Source of the DNA: Archilochus colubris
Taxonomy: Eukaryota; Chordata; Aves; Apodiformes; Trochilidae
Assembly (NCBI GenBank): GCA_023079485.1
Contig: CM041092.1
Coordinates: 12,537,127 to 12,601,126 of the forward strand
Reading direction: 5' to 3'
DNA length: 64,000 bases
Shown here one piece after another: positions 52,231 through 60,560 of this stretch. The stretch's first letter is position 1. Every line of letters starts with the position of its first letter. Under the pieces are notes generated by a model that had not been told where the DNA came from, did no database searches, and saw only the letters and a list, made by a program, of their open reading frames with translations. The position numbers and the translations under genes are program-made.

Positions 52231-53466
52231 AAATAAACATAAAAATTGGATTTAAAGGATGCACATATTGTAATGTAATCTACAATAGTCATTTTTTTTC
52301 ACTCTACGTTCCATGTGCGTATGGTATAGAAAAGACACTGAATAGAACAAACAGAATCCATTTTGTACCCTGAAACAATTGGTAGGCCTCGTGAGGGATT
52401 GCTCAGTATGACTACATGATATATGATGGCTTTGCCATCTCATAAAAATTATAACTAATATGTTGGCCTCTTTGGTTCCAAAATTTATGTATAATACATT
52501 TAACTGTATTCATTTTTTGCTGCTATAAAAATAACATTTTTTTCAAATGGCAGTTTTTTGACTAATCATGCAACTAAATCAGTGCAAACATTAAAAGCAA
52601 TCATTCGCTTTAAAAAAGAAGCAAAAGATTTAATTTCAAGTATAAAAAAATATAAAAAAGTCATATCATAAGTCCAGTTTTGTCTAGTATGGGTCAACAC
52701 TTTAAATTGCATAGCTCATGCGGCACCTGTTTAACTAGATAGTGAGCAAAGATAAGTGCACTATCAAGTACCACTTTTCAAGGCATTGAAATTTGCAAGT
52801 GCTATTATACGTGCATTCAAGCAGTTTGCAAGTGCTATGCTGTATCATTATTTTCTGATCTTTATGGCCATCCTCAACACCTCCTGGTAAGGAAATTGAA
52901 AGCATTCTCCTCTCTCCTCCTTCCCAAGACTCGTTAAAATGTTCCTTGCCTGTTATTAAACGCACTGCACTTTTCAGAAAGTCTCCACTCCGTTACTGCC
53001 CCTTCTCTTTAGGGTTCATTGGTTTAGCCGTGGCGGTGGTTGCTTGTTTGCTCATCCTCCGTGTGACGTGCCCTTGCTGAGTCCCCCGTTGAAGAACACC
53101 GATTGCAACTTTGACTTTTTGTTCTCCAAACAGCGAGAGATGCCAGCGATCAACTCAGTCCAGATACGGTGTTGGATCCCCTGCTAGTGGGCAGTTAAAG
53201 CATCGGATCACGCCAGCCCAGCTTGTGACTTCACAATGGTCAGATGCTAGAAATACAGCAGTTGCTGACACATCTGTCTCCTTTTCTCTCTCTCTGATGG
53301 TACCACACAGTTCCTTACTGGAAGTGCTGTAGGAAGATGTGGGTATCCTTGATGTTTACATTTATATAAAGTTAAATTAAGAGGAATTTATCACCTCCCG
53401 AGACAGGTGTCCTGCAGCTTCCCATTAGACCTAAGAGGTGATGGTCGACTTTATTTCTGCCTTTTC

Positions 53467-53485
53467 TTTTTTTTTTTTTTTTTTT
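53467..53485. repeat. Poly-T tract (19 T) in the INHBB 3'UTR
   Basis: A homopolymer of 19 T on the plus strand, A-rich in INHBB mRNA sense. It could cause internal oligo-dT priming in cDNA libraries. Confidence 0.9.
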
Positions 53486-53703
53486 AAATTTTCTAAGTTT
53501 GGTCATTTAGACACCTGCTTGCAAGAATCCGTCGTGCTCTCACAGTCTGTGCTTTTGCCTGAGCAAAGGGAGCTCATCTCGGCGTGGCTTCACCGGCAGG
53601 CGGGGAAACAGCTGCTCAGCCGTTCACTCGTACTGGCAGGCATTTAGGTCTGTTGTCACTGGTCACTGACTTTCTGTGCTCATGTCCCTTTTCCGAGCTG
53701 CCT

Positions 53704-53782
53704 CGTGTGTGTGTCTGTGTCTGCGTGTGTGTGTGTCTGAGCGCGTGTTTGTGTGCGTGCCCACGTTTTGTGTGTGTGTGTC
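53704..53782. repeat. Degenerate (TG)n microsatellite in the INHBB 3'UTR
   Basis: TG/GT units with TC, CG and GC interruptions span about 80 bp. In INHBB mRNA sense it is CA-rich, a possible hnRNP L-type binding tract (known for CA repeats). Confidence 0.9.
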
Positions 53783-53876
53783 TTTAAGATATTTCATAGC
53801 ATTAACTTATAAGTGGTAGAATATATAAGTGTCCAAGATTCACAAACTGCCACTGTCCTGACACCAAAGTGAAATG

Positions 53877-53918
53877 TTTTTTTTCTTTTTTTTTTTTTCC
53901 TTTTTTTTTTTTTTTTTT
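53877..53918. repeat. Poly-T tract with C interruptions in the INHBB 3'UTR
   Basis: T runs of 8, 13 and 18 separated by C and CC. In mRNA sense it is an A-rich tract about 135 nt after the stop codon. Confidence 0.9.
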
Positions 53919-54004
53919 GTCAAACTTTTCCACAGTGACTTTCCAACACTGATGCCTGGATACACAGTGAAACTTCCTCCAACACCATCTCGTACAGGAA
54001 TGTT

Positions 54005-54028
54005 TCTCTCTCTCTCTCTCTCTCTCTC
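54005..54028. repeat. (TC)12 microsatellite just after the INHBB stop codon
   Basis: Twelve perfect TC units followed by a run of C and then A. In mRNA sense this is a G run and (GA)12 beginning about 20 nt after the stop codon. Confidence 0.95.
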
Positions 54029-54052
54029 CCCCCCAAAAAAACACACCTTAAA

Positions 54053-54828
54053 TCAAGCACAACCACATTCTTCCACAATCATATTGGGAACGTCCCTTTT
54101 CACAATGTTGTATTCATCATCAAAGTACAGCATTGACATTGTGCTAAGTTTGGTTGGAATGCAACAGGAGTTCACGGTGCCCGGGTTCAGCCCCCGCATT
54201 CGGTACTGATTCACGACAGCGGTGTGAAAGGAGGAAGCCGACCCCGGGACGCCGGCCAAGTAGGCCGGGCAGCTCCCTTCACAGTAATTCCCATAGTAAC
54301 CTGATGGTGCTATGATCCAGTCATTCCACCCAATGAGTCTGAAGTCAATGTAAAACTGTTGCCTGCAACATAGATTGGTCCTGCCATCGCACTCCAGGCC
54401 TCTTTTCCGGATCCTGTGTTTGTTATCGGCGAGGCGGGCTTGCACCACTAAAAAAGGCCGGTGGGATTCCTCCCCGGGGTCCACATAAATTGGCAGCACT
54501 GAATACTCTTCACAGCCCTCACATTGAACATCCAAGTTCAGTCTCCTTTCTCCTCTCTCAAACAGAGCCTGGATGGCCTCTGTCATGGGAAAAGTGTGCC
54601 AACCACTTCTTTTGAGATCAACTTTCTTTTCAACCACATTCCACTTGTTGCTAGTGTCCGGGTCTTGGAAATAGACTTTGACTCTTACTTTTCGCCTGCT
54701 GCCTTTCTCTAAGACATATGGAAGCAGCTTCAAGTAAAGCCACAGGCTGGCTTGAACGACAAACAAGTTCTGGTTCCCTTCATTCGAGATGAAGAAATAG
54801 AGGCGGACTCTAGATGAGGCCAGATCGT
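54053..54828 (-). CDS. INHBB: Inhibin beta B (activin B) precursor, coding exon 2 with mature chain
   Basis: The exon opens after a TTATCTTGCAG acceptor (AG at 54829-54830) and completes codon 135, giving the join [17 protein letters not shown] expected of the family. Exons of 403 and 776 bp sum to 1179 bp: 392 codons plus the TGA at 54053-54055, with no frameshift. Residues 135-272 are the rest of the TGF-beta propeptide domain. RIRKR at 273-277 is the furin-type site. Residues 278-392 are the mature chain, 115 residues as in human, with nine cysteines in the inhibin-beta pattern (C, CC, CxxxC, CC, CxC). Two mature chains form activin B, which signals through ACVR2A/B and ALK4/ALK7 to SMAD2/3. 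One chain paired with the alpha subunit forms inhibin B, which suppresses FSH (family knowledge). Tyr and Ser at mature positions 17 and 33 replace human Phe and Thr and match my memory of chicken. No disrupting change is seen. Confidence 0.98.
54056..54400 (-). other. INHBB: Mature activin beta-B chain (mat_peptide of INHBB)
   Basis: The 115 codons after the RIRKR site (54401-54415) begin GLECDGR and end EECGCA before the stop. The nine cysteines supply the cystine knot, the extra N-terminal disulfide of the inhibin beta/TGF-beta subgroup, and the interchain cysteine. The stretch GWNDWIIAP is the finger-1 signature of the subgroup. The sequence looks under very strong constraint. Confidence 0.95.
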
Positions 54829-55379
54829 CTGCAAGATAAGGAGATCAGCAAGATTAAGTCAAAAAGGAAACGTTAACTTTCGTGCCATTCTGGACTTGAG
54901 GGACAATGCTAGAGCACAGCGGATCGAGAGAGCAGCGACGGGCTGAGCTGGCCAGAAAGCAGGCACTGAATCAGGTATCCTCACTTTGCAATCAAAACAC
55001 ATTGAAAAGGGACTTCCCACAGCAATGTTCACCAGTGGGCTGCATTTTGATGTGTCAGATCCACAGGCACTCATAAGAGCTCTCCAGAATACGGGGGTTT
55101 TTCCAGCCATCCAGCTTTAAAGACACTACAGCAACACTTTGAAAAGACCGACACTAGGGCTCTCCTATCTTCTGGGCTTAAGATAGATAAATTTCAGCTA
55201 TCTGCCAATTCTCACGGGGAGACCCTTTCAGTAGCCACTGAAACGCCAATGACAAACTAGAGATTTTGTTTTGATTTTCATGTGTTCTCGTCGCGGCTTA
55301 ACAGGGAGGATTCACGAGATGGAGAGGAATATATTTCAGGAACGTGCCTGCTTGTCCAGCTCATCACGCTACCCTCCAC

Positions 55380-55640
55380 TTACTCTTATAGAATATATGC
55401 TGTTATTAATGGTTTCAATCTCTGCCTTTTTCCCCCCAAAATTATAAACTCCCATGCAAGGCGAGGCAATGAAGCGGCTGCTCTCGCTGTAATGCCATTA
55501 CTGACTGTTCTCAATGAGCTTTTCAATGACACCAGATTTAAAGGAGCGAAACTGTCACTGAAAAACAAATGTCACCAAATGTCAGACATAAGCCCTTATT
55601 TGTAAACAAAAGAGCCTGCTGCACGAAATGTTTCAGAAAT
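55380..55640. promoter_or_regulatory. Candidate intronic enhancer / conserved non-coding element
   Basis: This stretch has no repeat signature and an unbroken, non-biased composition, with CpGs retained in AT-rich DNA (for example GGCGAGG and GAAGCGG near 55458-55480). It holds clustered factor words: a forkhead site TGTAAACA at 55601-55608, a CAGACA SMAD-type box at 55583-55588, and several homeodomain-type TTAAT/ATTA cores. Such texture is typical of vertebrate conserved non-coding elements, but conservation itself cannot be seen from one sequence. It lies inside the INHBB intron, so INHBB is the obvious target. Confidence 0.4.
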
Positions 55641-56339
55641 AGCAACAGTCCTGCAATTTTGTACTGTAAGTCCTACCTAAATCTGTAGTTGATAAATGTG
55701 CAAGCTGGCCTTTACAGTGGAGGCTGTAATTCTGGTCCTTGAATCAAACCCTCCCAATAACTATTTAAAATTATTGCTGGAAAGGCATTTCTCATCTCTC
55801 CTTATCTGTTTTGTTTCTTTCTGTAGAGAGCAAAATGCACATTTTTTTAAAAATTCCTTTTCCTAAGAATCTCTAATATTTTTGTCAATCGCTGAATGGG
55901 ATTTTTTGCATAGTCGGTGTCTTCATTTGTTACCCTAGATGCCTTTCAAATGTGCCTCCAGGGGCCATCCAGTACCTTGTAATATTTCAGGGACAGAAAT
56001 ATTCACTGTGTTTGTCTACATTTTACATGAAGTCCATTTTGGAAGTGTTACAAAAGCCAGAGATTAATTGAATACCAAACGGAAGCACAAGCCCACCCTA
56101 GATCTCCCAACAACAGCCTGTTAAAAACAATAAACCCAAAAATGTACCTTAAGAAAGCCTTTTGCATGTTAGTAAAGACAAAACTTTATAAACTGTGGTG
56201 ACAGTGACAGAAAAAGAACAGCATGGTGTTGCTGCACCGATCCACATCACTTGTGTTGTGTGAGATTGCGTGTGCCCATAAATTTTGTATGTGAATATAA
56301 CAAGCATATGTATAATGCAACAGATCCCATAGATACTGT

Positions 56340-57480
56340 AAATGTATATGCCTTTGGTATGTGGGAGGGCAGATAAAGAAGATGAGTGGGCAGCATACAG
56401 GATAGAAAGAGATTTATTTTGTGGACAAATGATACATAGATGCCACAGAAAGATAGAGGGGGGAAAAAAAAAGAAAAAAGAAGAACTGAGCGATAGAGCG
56501 ATGAAGGAGAGGAGATATGGACAGATAGACAGCAGGGAGCTAATTTGCAGAATGATAGTGTTATGGCCAGATGTGCAAAGTTCACAGGCACAGCGGTTGC
56601 ATGGATAAACTGCGAGAAAGCTACGCTGAAGGGATTCAGAGGCACATAACTGCAATGGCTGGACAGGACTGAGATGGCTGGTACTGTGGGATGGATGGCA
56701 CAGTTAGTAAATGACCCAACGGACAGAAAGGAGACAGACACACTTGGTAGGAGGCTGCAAGCACTGGACAAACAGACAAGGCCAACACTATGTATGGGAG
56801 CTAAATAAATGGGAAACCATCGGAGAGGGAGGAAAGACAAATGCAAGCTTCAACACACAGATGCATGCACTGAACCAGATGAACATGAACGTGCAGGGCA
56901 GGCAGACGGGGTGAGGGATGCAAGAGATGGAGCGGGACAGGCAGAGGACAGACAGTGGGATGCACAAGGAGAGAGGCAAGCGATGGTGCAGCTGGAAGGA
57001 CCGCTGGAGGGGAATCGGGGCATGGAGGCTGCAGAGGAAGGGACGAATACAGCCAGGGGAGTTGCAGGGCAGAACGCGGGGAGAAGCCTGGCCAGAGGGA
57101 CAGAAGGCGGGAGGACGGGAAGGTAGCAGGCAGAACCGGGGTTTGAGGGTGTGGGGCAGAAGGGAGAGCGGCTGAGGCGGAGGGCGTGTGGGTAAGCCCA
57201 GCAGCCAGATGCCCGCAGCAGGCAGTGGGACAGACAAGGTGCAGAGGGGGATAGGAAGCGGGGACAGGCAAGGTCGGTCAGGGGAGCTGCCCGGGGTCAG
57301 GCAGGGGGACAGAGGGCGGGCAGGACGACAGGCAGGGCGAGCGGGGAGATTGAGAGGGGTCAAGCAGGGGAGCTGGCAGGGGCGAGGCAGAAAAGGCAGG
57401 GAGATGTAGTGCAGGGCAGGACAGGGGCCAAGGCCGCCGGGGCAGGGGAGAGCGGGCGGCGGGGGCGCGGGTCCGGGCGG
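56340..57480. repeat. Purine-rich degenerate tract with recurring GACAG/GGCAG words
   Basis: For about 1.1 kb the plus strand is dominated by G and A, with the words GACAG, GGCAGG and GGGAG recurring at irregular spacing and no fixed period. On the transcribed (minus) strand of INHBB this is pyrimidine-rich, so the pre-mRNA carries a long C/U-rich stretch. It resembles a decayed minisatellite or a slippage-grown tract. It explains the long but meaningless open frames on both strands here. Confidence 0.5.
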
Positions 57481-57487
57481 CGCCCAC

Positions 57488-57890
57488 CTGTCTCGGCGAA
57501 GCTGATGATCTCGGAGACGGGGTCGTGGGCCGGGGGCCCAGCGCTCGCCTGCCCGTCCAGGCTGGGGATCTCCACGCGGCCGTCCTCCCGCACCTTGCCG
57601 GCGTGCAGCTTGCGCAGCGCCGTGACCATGGCCGCCTTTGGCACGGCGTGCGTGATGTTGGGCCGGTCCCGCATCTGCAGCCGGCTCAGGATGTGCCTCT
57701 TCACCGCCTCCAGGAAATCCCCGTCCACCTTGCCCGGCTCCTCGGGCCGCCGGAAGCCGCAGGAGGTGCATGTGTCCTGCGGGGAGCCGCCGGCGGGGGC
57801 CGGCGGGGTTGGGGTGGCCGCGGCACCCAACAGGAGCAGCCCGCAGGCCAGCAGCGCGGCCAGCACCCCCCGGCGAGCCGCCCCGTCCAT
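57488..57890 (-). CDS. INHBB: Inhibin beta B (activin B) precursor, coding exon 1
   Basis: This exon encodes residues 1-134 and the first base of codon 135 of the inhibin/activin beta-B subunit, a secreted TGF-beta family ligand precursor. The ATG at 57888-57890 lies in a strong Kozak context (GCC before it, G after it). Residues 1 to about 25 form a signal peptide with a leucine/alanine-rich core. Residues 26-37 are a short Pro/Ala/Gly stretch. The propeptide follows, with the conserved CTSC pair (C41, C44), the VDGDFLEAVKRHILSR helix at 55-70, and an N-glycosylation sequon NIT at 78-80. The exon ends at CAG followed by GTGGGCG, a good donor in phase 1, after FAET, the same place as in human INHBB. 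The whole precursor is 392 residues against about 407 in human; the difference is mostly a shorter proline-rich stretch after the signal peptide. Identity is near certain. The exact signal cleavage site is inferred. Confidence 0.97.
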
Positions 57891-58338
57891 GGCGGAGGAG
57901 CGGGGGGCCGAGCTGGGGGCCGCCCCGGAGCGCCGCAGGGAGCCCGTCTGCAGGCAGCGCCGCTCCCTGCGCTCCGCGGCGCGGAGGGGGCGGTGGCAGC
58001 CAAGCCGGGGGGGCCGCAACCGCTCCGCGCAGGGGGGGAGCCGCGGCGGAGGGAGGGGGCGGCCGGAGAACCGGCGTGTGCCGCCGGGGAGGCGGAGGGG
58101 GGGAAAGGCTGCACACGCAGGCACCGAGGGCGAAGTTGGGGGGTGGAGAGGGGGGTGGGGGGGCAGCAGGCTTCGCGTGCACGGAGAGCCCGGCTCCACG
58201 GGGGAGGGGGACGGCAGCAGGTGAGGGGGTGGCTGCGGAGCCCAGGGAGGAGGGAGGGGGAGCGGGGAGCGAGTTGGAGGTGCGAGGGGAGCAGGGGGGA
58301 GGCGGCGGCGGCGCGCTGCCCCGGTGCCCCGCGCCGCT

Positions 58339-58377
58339 TCAGAGGGGCATCCCCGGGCGCAGCCGCTCCTGGTCCAT
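58339..58377 (-). CDS. Upstream ORF 2 of INHBB, 12 codons
   Basis: On the minus strand ATG at 58375-58377 opens MDQERLRPGMPL and stops at TGA (58339-58341). Its context (GCG before, G after) is as strong as that of the INHBB start 449 nt downstream. A second, in-frame ATG lies at 58348-58350. If the mRNA starts near the TATA-like boxes, this uORF would be met first by scanning ribosomes and could lower INHBB translation. It is real as sequence; its translation is inference. Confidence 0.4.
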   Translation of the reverse strand: MDQERLRPGMPL

Positions 58378-58420
58378 CGCTCGCTTCGGCAGGTCCGGGC
58401 GGGCCGCGGAGAGGAGCTCT

Positions 58421-58435
58421 TTAGTCCAGCGTCAT
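58421..58435 (-). CDS. Upstream ORF 1 of INHBB, 4 codons
   Basis: A minimal ORF (MTLD then TAA) begins at ATG 58433-58435 on the minus strand. It lies very close to the inferred start site, so it may be outside the mRNA or too near the cap to be used. Confidence 0.25.
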   Translation of the reverse strand: MTLD

Positions 58436-58466
58436 TGAGGGGGGTCAGGGAGATAAACGAAGCAGA

Positions 58467-58488
58467 TTTATATACAATCCAATTTATA
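58467..58488 (-). promoter_or_regulatory. INHBB: Two TATA-like boxes of the INHBB promoter
   Basis: On the minus strand TATAAAT occupies 58482-58488 and TATATAAA occupies 58467-58474, separated by a short segment holding a CCAAT pentamer (58479-58483, plus strand). This small AT-rich island is surrounded by G/C-rich DNA, which makes it stand out. It lies about 600 bp upstream of the ATG. Start sites about 30 bp downstream would fall near 58452 and 58437. Confidence 0.5.
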
Positions 58489-59025
58489 GCCTGGAAGGAG
58501 GGGGGGTTGGGGGGGGAGAAATGCCACTTGTACCCCCCCGCCCACTCCGCCCCCGCAAGACAACAATCCACAGGCCGTGGGTGCAGGTCTCTCAGCAGGT
58601 CGGCCCCGCGCCGCGCCGCTCGGTTGTCCCCCTTCAGCGCCCGCTGCTTCTCAACGTGCCATCAAAGTTGACCCGGAGCATAGCTGGGGAGGGGGCCGGG
58701 GGCGGCGGGAAGGGGGTACGCAGCTGGCAGCTCCACAGTTGCGAGTCTTCTCCCCTCACCGCCCCGCTTATTATCAGCAAGATGCTTTTATTTTCAAAGC
58801 AGCGCCGAGGGTCCGGAGTTCGGCGAGGATGCTGCGGCGGCGCCCGGCGCTGCCCTCCACCGCGGGCAGCGGCACCGCACGCTGAGCGGCCGCGGAACAG
58901 GGAATCGGCTCGATCCCGGCGATCCCAGGAGAAGCTGCACGGATCCTCTCGTTCAGACCAGCTCTTCAGCTCGCTCCCTCGTTCGCTCTTTTTAAACAAT
59001 ATCTCCCTTGTTGGTGGTTTGGGAT

Positions 59026-59096
59026 TTATTATTATTATTGTTATTATTATTATTATTTTAAGTGTGATTTTTGTTGTTGTTGTTGCTGCTGCTGCT
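59026..59096. repeat. Triplet microsatellites (TTA)n and (TTG)n(CTG)n
   Basis: TTA/ATT units run from 59026 to 59056 with one G interruption, then (TTG)5 followed by (CTG)4 runs from 59071 to 59096. They lie between the two lobes of the CpG island, about 550-650 bp upstream of the inferred start, and are likely length-polymorphic. Confidence 0.9.
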
Positions 59097-59489
59097 CCAG
59101 TTAATCTGTCTCTCCCTCTCCCTCTCTCCGCGTCTTTTTGATCTTTCGCTCGCCTTGTGCTGGCTTGAACGCTGTGTTTTGTTTTGTTTTGGTTTTTTTT
59201 AACGCGTCTGATGTTCCCTCTCGGATCCGCAGTGGAAGGTCTCGGGGAAGCGGCTCGCTCCTCGCTTATCTTCCTCTGATCTCCTCCTGCTAATTTTCCC
59301 CCCCTGCAAAATCACGACATTGTGGCACTTTCTACTGAAACTTTTATACAGGAGTTAAAACCACGTGGGAACTCCAACCTATAACAGAGACGCCATGGGT
59401 TCCTCACTATTTAGGAGATTAAGTTAAGTCTTTTGCCCCCTGGGCTATTACAGTAACTTCCTGATGTGGAAATATTAACTATGCTGTTT

Positions 59490-60560
59490 CTTTAACTCCC
59501 CCCGTCCTGTCCCTCCCGGTTCCTCCAAACACACCCACCGCACACCGACCGGCGTCCCGGTCCCGTCCCCCAGCAGAACTGACGGACGGACCCCAAGCGG
59601 CAGCAACCCCGACCCTCCCTCCCTCCCCGTCTGGGACATGGATGCCCCCCTTCCCCCCGGTGTTCCTTCCCTTTTAAGCACTTGAAAGAATAAGTCATTA
59701 GAAAGTTTACCGTCGAGTTGGCTTTGCGACGGGGCGGGTTTTTGTTTGTTTGTTTGAATGGGCCGGGTAATCGGGGCGGGTGCCGGGGATTGTGTGTTTT
59801 CCGTGGGGCAAGAGGGACGCGGGCGCGGAGCCTGGAGGACACAGCGCGGGTTAGGGGGAGGTGGAGGGGGGGGCAAGAAGAGGGGGCAGCCTAGGAGGGG
59901 AGCCGAAAGGGGAGATAACGGGAACGCATCGCTCCCGCAACCGCGGCTGGAGCCGGCAGGAGTGCCGGTCCTGCCCGTGCCTTGGGAACGGCTTTTCCTC
60001 CGCGGGGCAGCCCCGGGCTCTGGGGGAGGCCGCGTTTCCCCTGCTCCTCCGTCAGGGGTCAGGAGAGGTTCCCCCCACCAGCCCAGCCCGGGGGCGAGCA
60101 GCTGGGGAGGGGACGGGAGCCCGTGGCACCTCCGCGGCACTACAGCGAGCCGCGGTGCCACGCGCAACTCCCGAATCCCGCCGCGCAGCTATGCTCGGAG
60201 CCAGGCACCTGCGGAGGGGCAGCGGCGCGGCTCACCTGCGCCGTCCCCCCGGCCCCCTGAGCGCTCCCTGCCCGGCAGCCGCGGCTGTTGCGCGGTGCCC
60301 CGCGGCCCTGCGCGCCGCCGCCGGGGAAAGGCTGTGCCGAGGGCGCCCCCTCTGGGCCGCGGGGGGAAGCGGACGGGGGCTGCGCTGGGCTGGAGCTGCC
60401 AGGGCGGGGGCCGCACCGCCCCTCTCGCCGCCGCTCCCGGGGACGGAGACAGCGACGGTCGCAGGGGTCAGAGGGCCGGTCTGGCAGAGGCAGGGCTTGG
60501 ATGCACAGGATGAAGCCTGCCGGCTCACAGCCGGGCAGAGGAGTGCGCCGGGCTAAGCCT
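59490..60560. promoter_or_regulatory. CpG island, distal lobe, upstream of INHBB
   Basis: A second GC- and CpG-rich segment lies about 1-2 kb upstream of the inferred INHBB start, separated by a more AT-rich stretch with triplet repeats. It contains GC boxes (GGGGCGGG at 59731-59738 and 59773-59780; GGGCGGGG near 60402). Overlapping open frames exist on both strands but look like GC-driven artefacts. It may be an alternative INHBB promoter, the start of a divergent non-coding transcript, or simply part of one long unmethylated domain. Confidence 0.65.

Larger units (their letters stand above)
52105..54052 (-). other. INHBB: Probable INHBB 3'UTR
   Basis: From the TGA at 54053 to the tandem poly(A) signals near 52130 there is no other gene signal. 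The resulting 3'UTR of about 1.95 kb is plausible for this gene. In mRNA sense it begins with a short unique segment, then C/T-complement repeats (GA)12, A-rich runs, a long CA-type tract, and finally an AU-rich distal third (52.14-52.75 kb) that could carry stability elements. Its end is inferred from signals, not from transcripts. Confidence 0.6.
54829..57487 (-). other. INHBB: INHBB intron 1 (phase 1)
   Basis: The boundaries are GTGGGCG at the 5' end and CTTATCTTGCAG at the 3' end, both consensus on the minus strand. Its 2659 bp divide in two. The part near exon 2 (54.83-56.3 kb) has ordinary AT-rich composition with one block resembling a conserved enhancer (55.38-55.64 kb). The part near exon 1 (about 56.34-57.48 kb) is strongly purine-rich on the plus strand and grades into the CpG island. 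The open frames in the purine-rich part are low-complexity artefacts and encode nothing recognisable. Confidence 0.93.
57891..58450 (-). promoter_or_regulatory. INHBB: Probable INHBB 5'UTR
   Basis: This is the GC-rich interval between the ATG and the TATA-like boxes. Both TATA-like boxes sit just upstream, so a start near 58437-58450 is inferred, giving about 550 nt of 5'UTR. On the minus strand it contains only three ATG triplets before the main start (58433-58435, 58375-58377, 58348-58350). These form two short upstream ORFs. Between 58339 and 57890 there is no ATG. The INHBB frame also has no stop codon throughout. The transcription start has not been observed and a GC-rich promoter may use several. 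Confidence 0.6.
57420..58930. promoter_or_regulatory. INHBB: CpG island, proximal lobe, over INHBB exon 1 and promoter
   Basis: CpG dinucleotides are dense from the start of the intron, across exon 1 and the 5'UTR, and up to about 58.93 kb, in contrast to the CpG-poor flanks. Poly-G and poly-C runs are frequent (for example 58500-58520 and 58140-58160), so G-quadruplex formation is possible. This fits the CpG-island promoter of a developmental signalling gene. The edges are estimated by eye. Confidence 0.85.

Noticed and set aside
56247..56846. 199-codon hydrophobic, Ser/Cys-rich minus-strand frame in the intron
   Set aside because: Its composition follows the pyrimidine-rich strand of the intron. 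The apparent hydrophobicity comes from CTx/TTx codons, and no family resemblance exists.
56788..58182. 464-codon minus-strand open frame overlapping INHBB exon 1
   Set aside because: It begins at a GTG, runs through the GC-rich 5'UTR and exon 1 in the wrong frame, then into intron low-complexity DNA. It is almost all Pro/Ala/Gly/Arg and then Pro/Ser/Leu. It is a composition artefact.
57409..58438. Plus-strand open frames of 222-299 codons over INHBB exon 1
   Set aside because: They are antisense shadows of a GC-rich exon, rich in Gly/Ala/Arg, with no domain.
57360..58571. 403-codon open frame taken as a single-exon protein
   Set aside because: Only residues from the ATG at 57890 to the donor at 57488 are INHBB exon 1. 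The upstream part is 5'UTR starting at a GTG and the last part is read-through into the intron.
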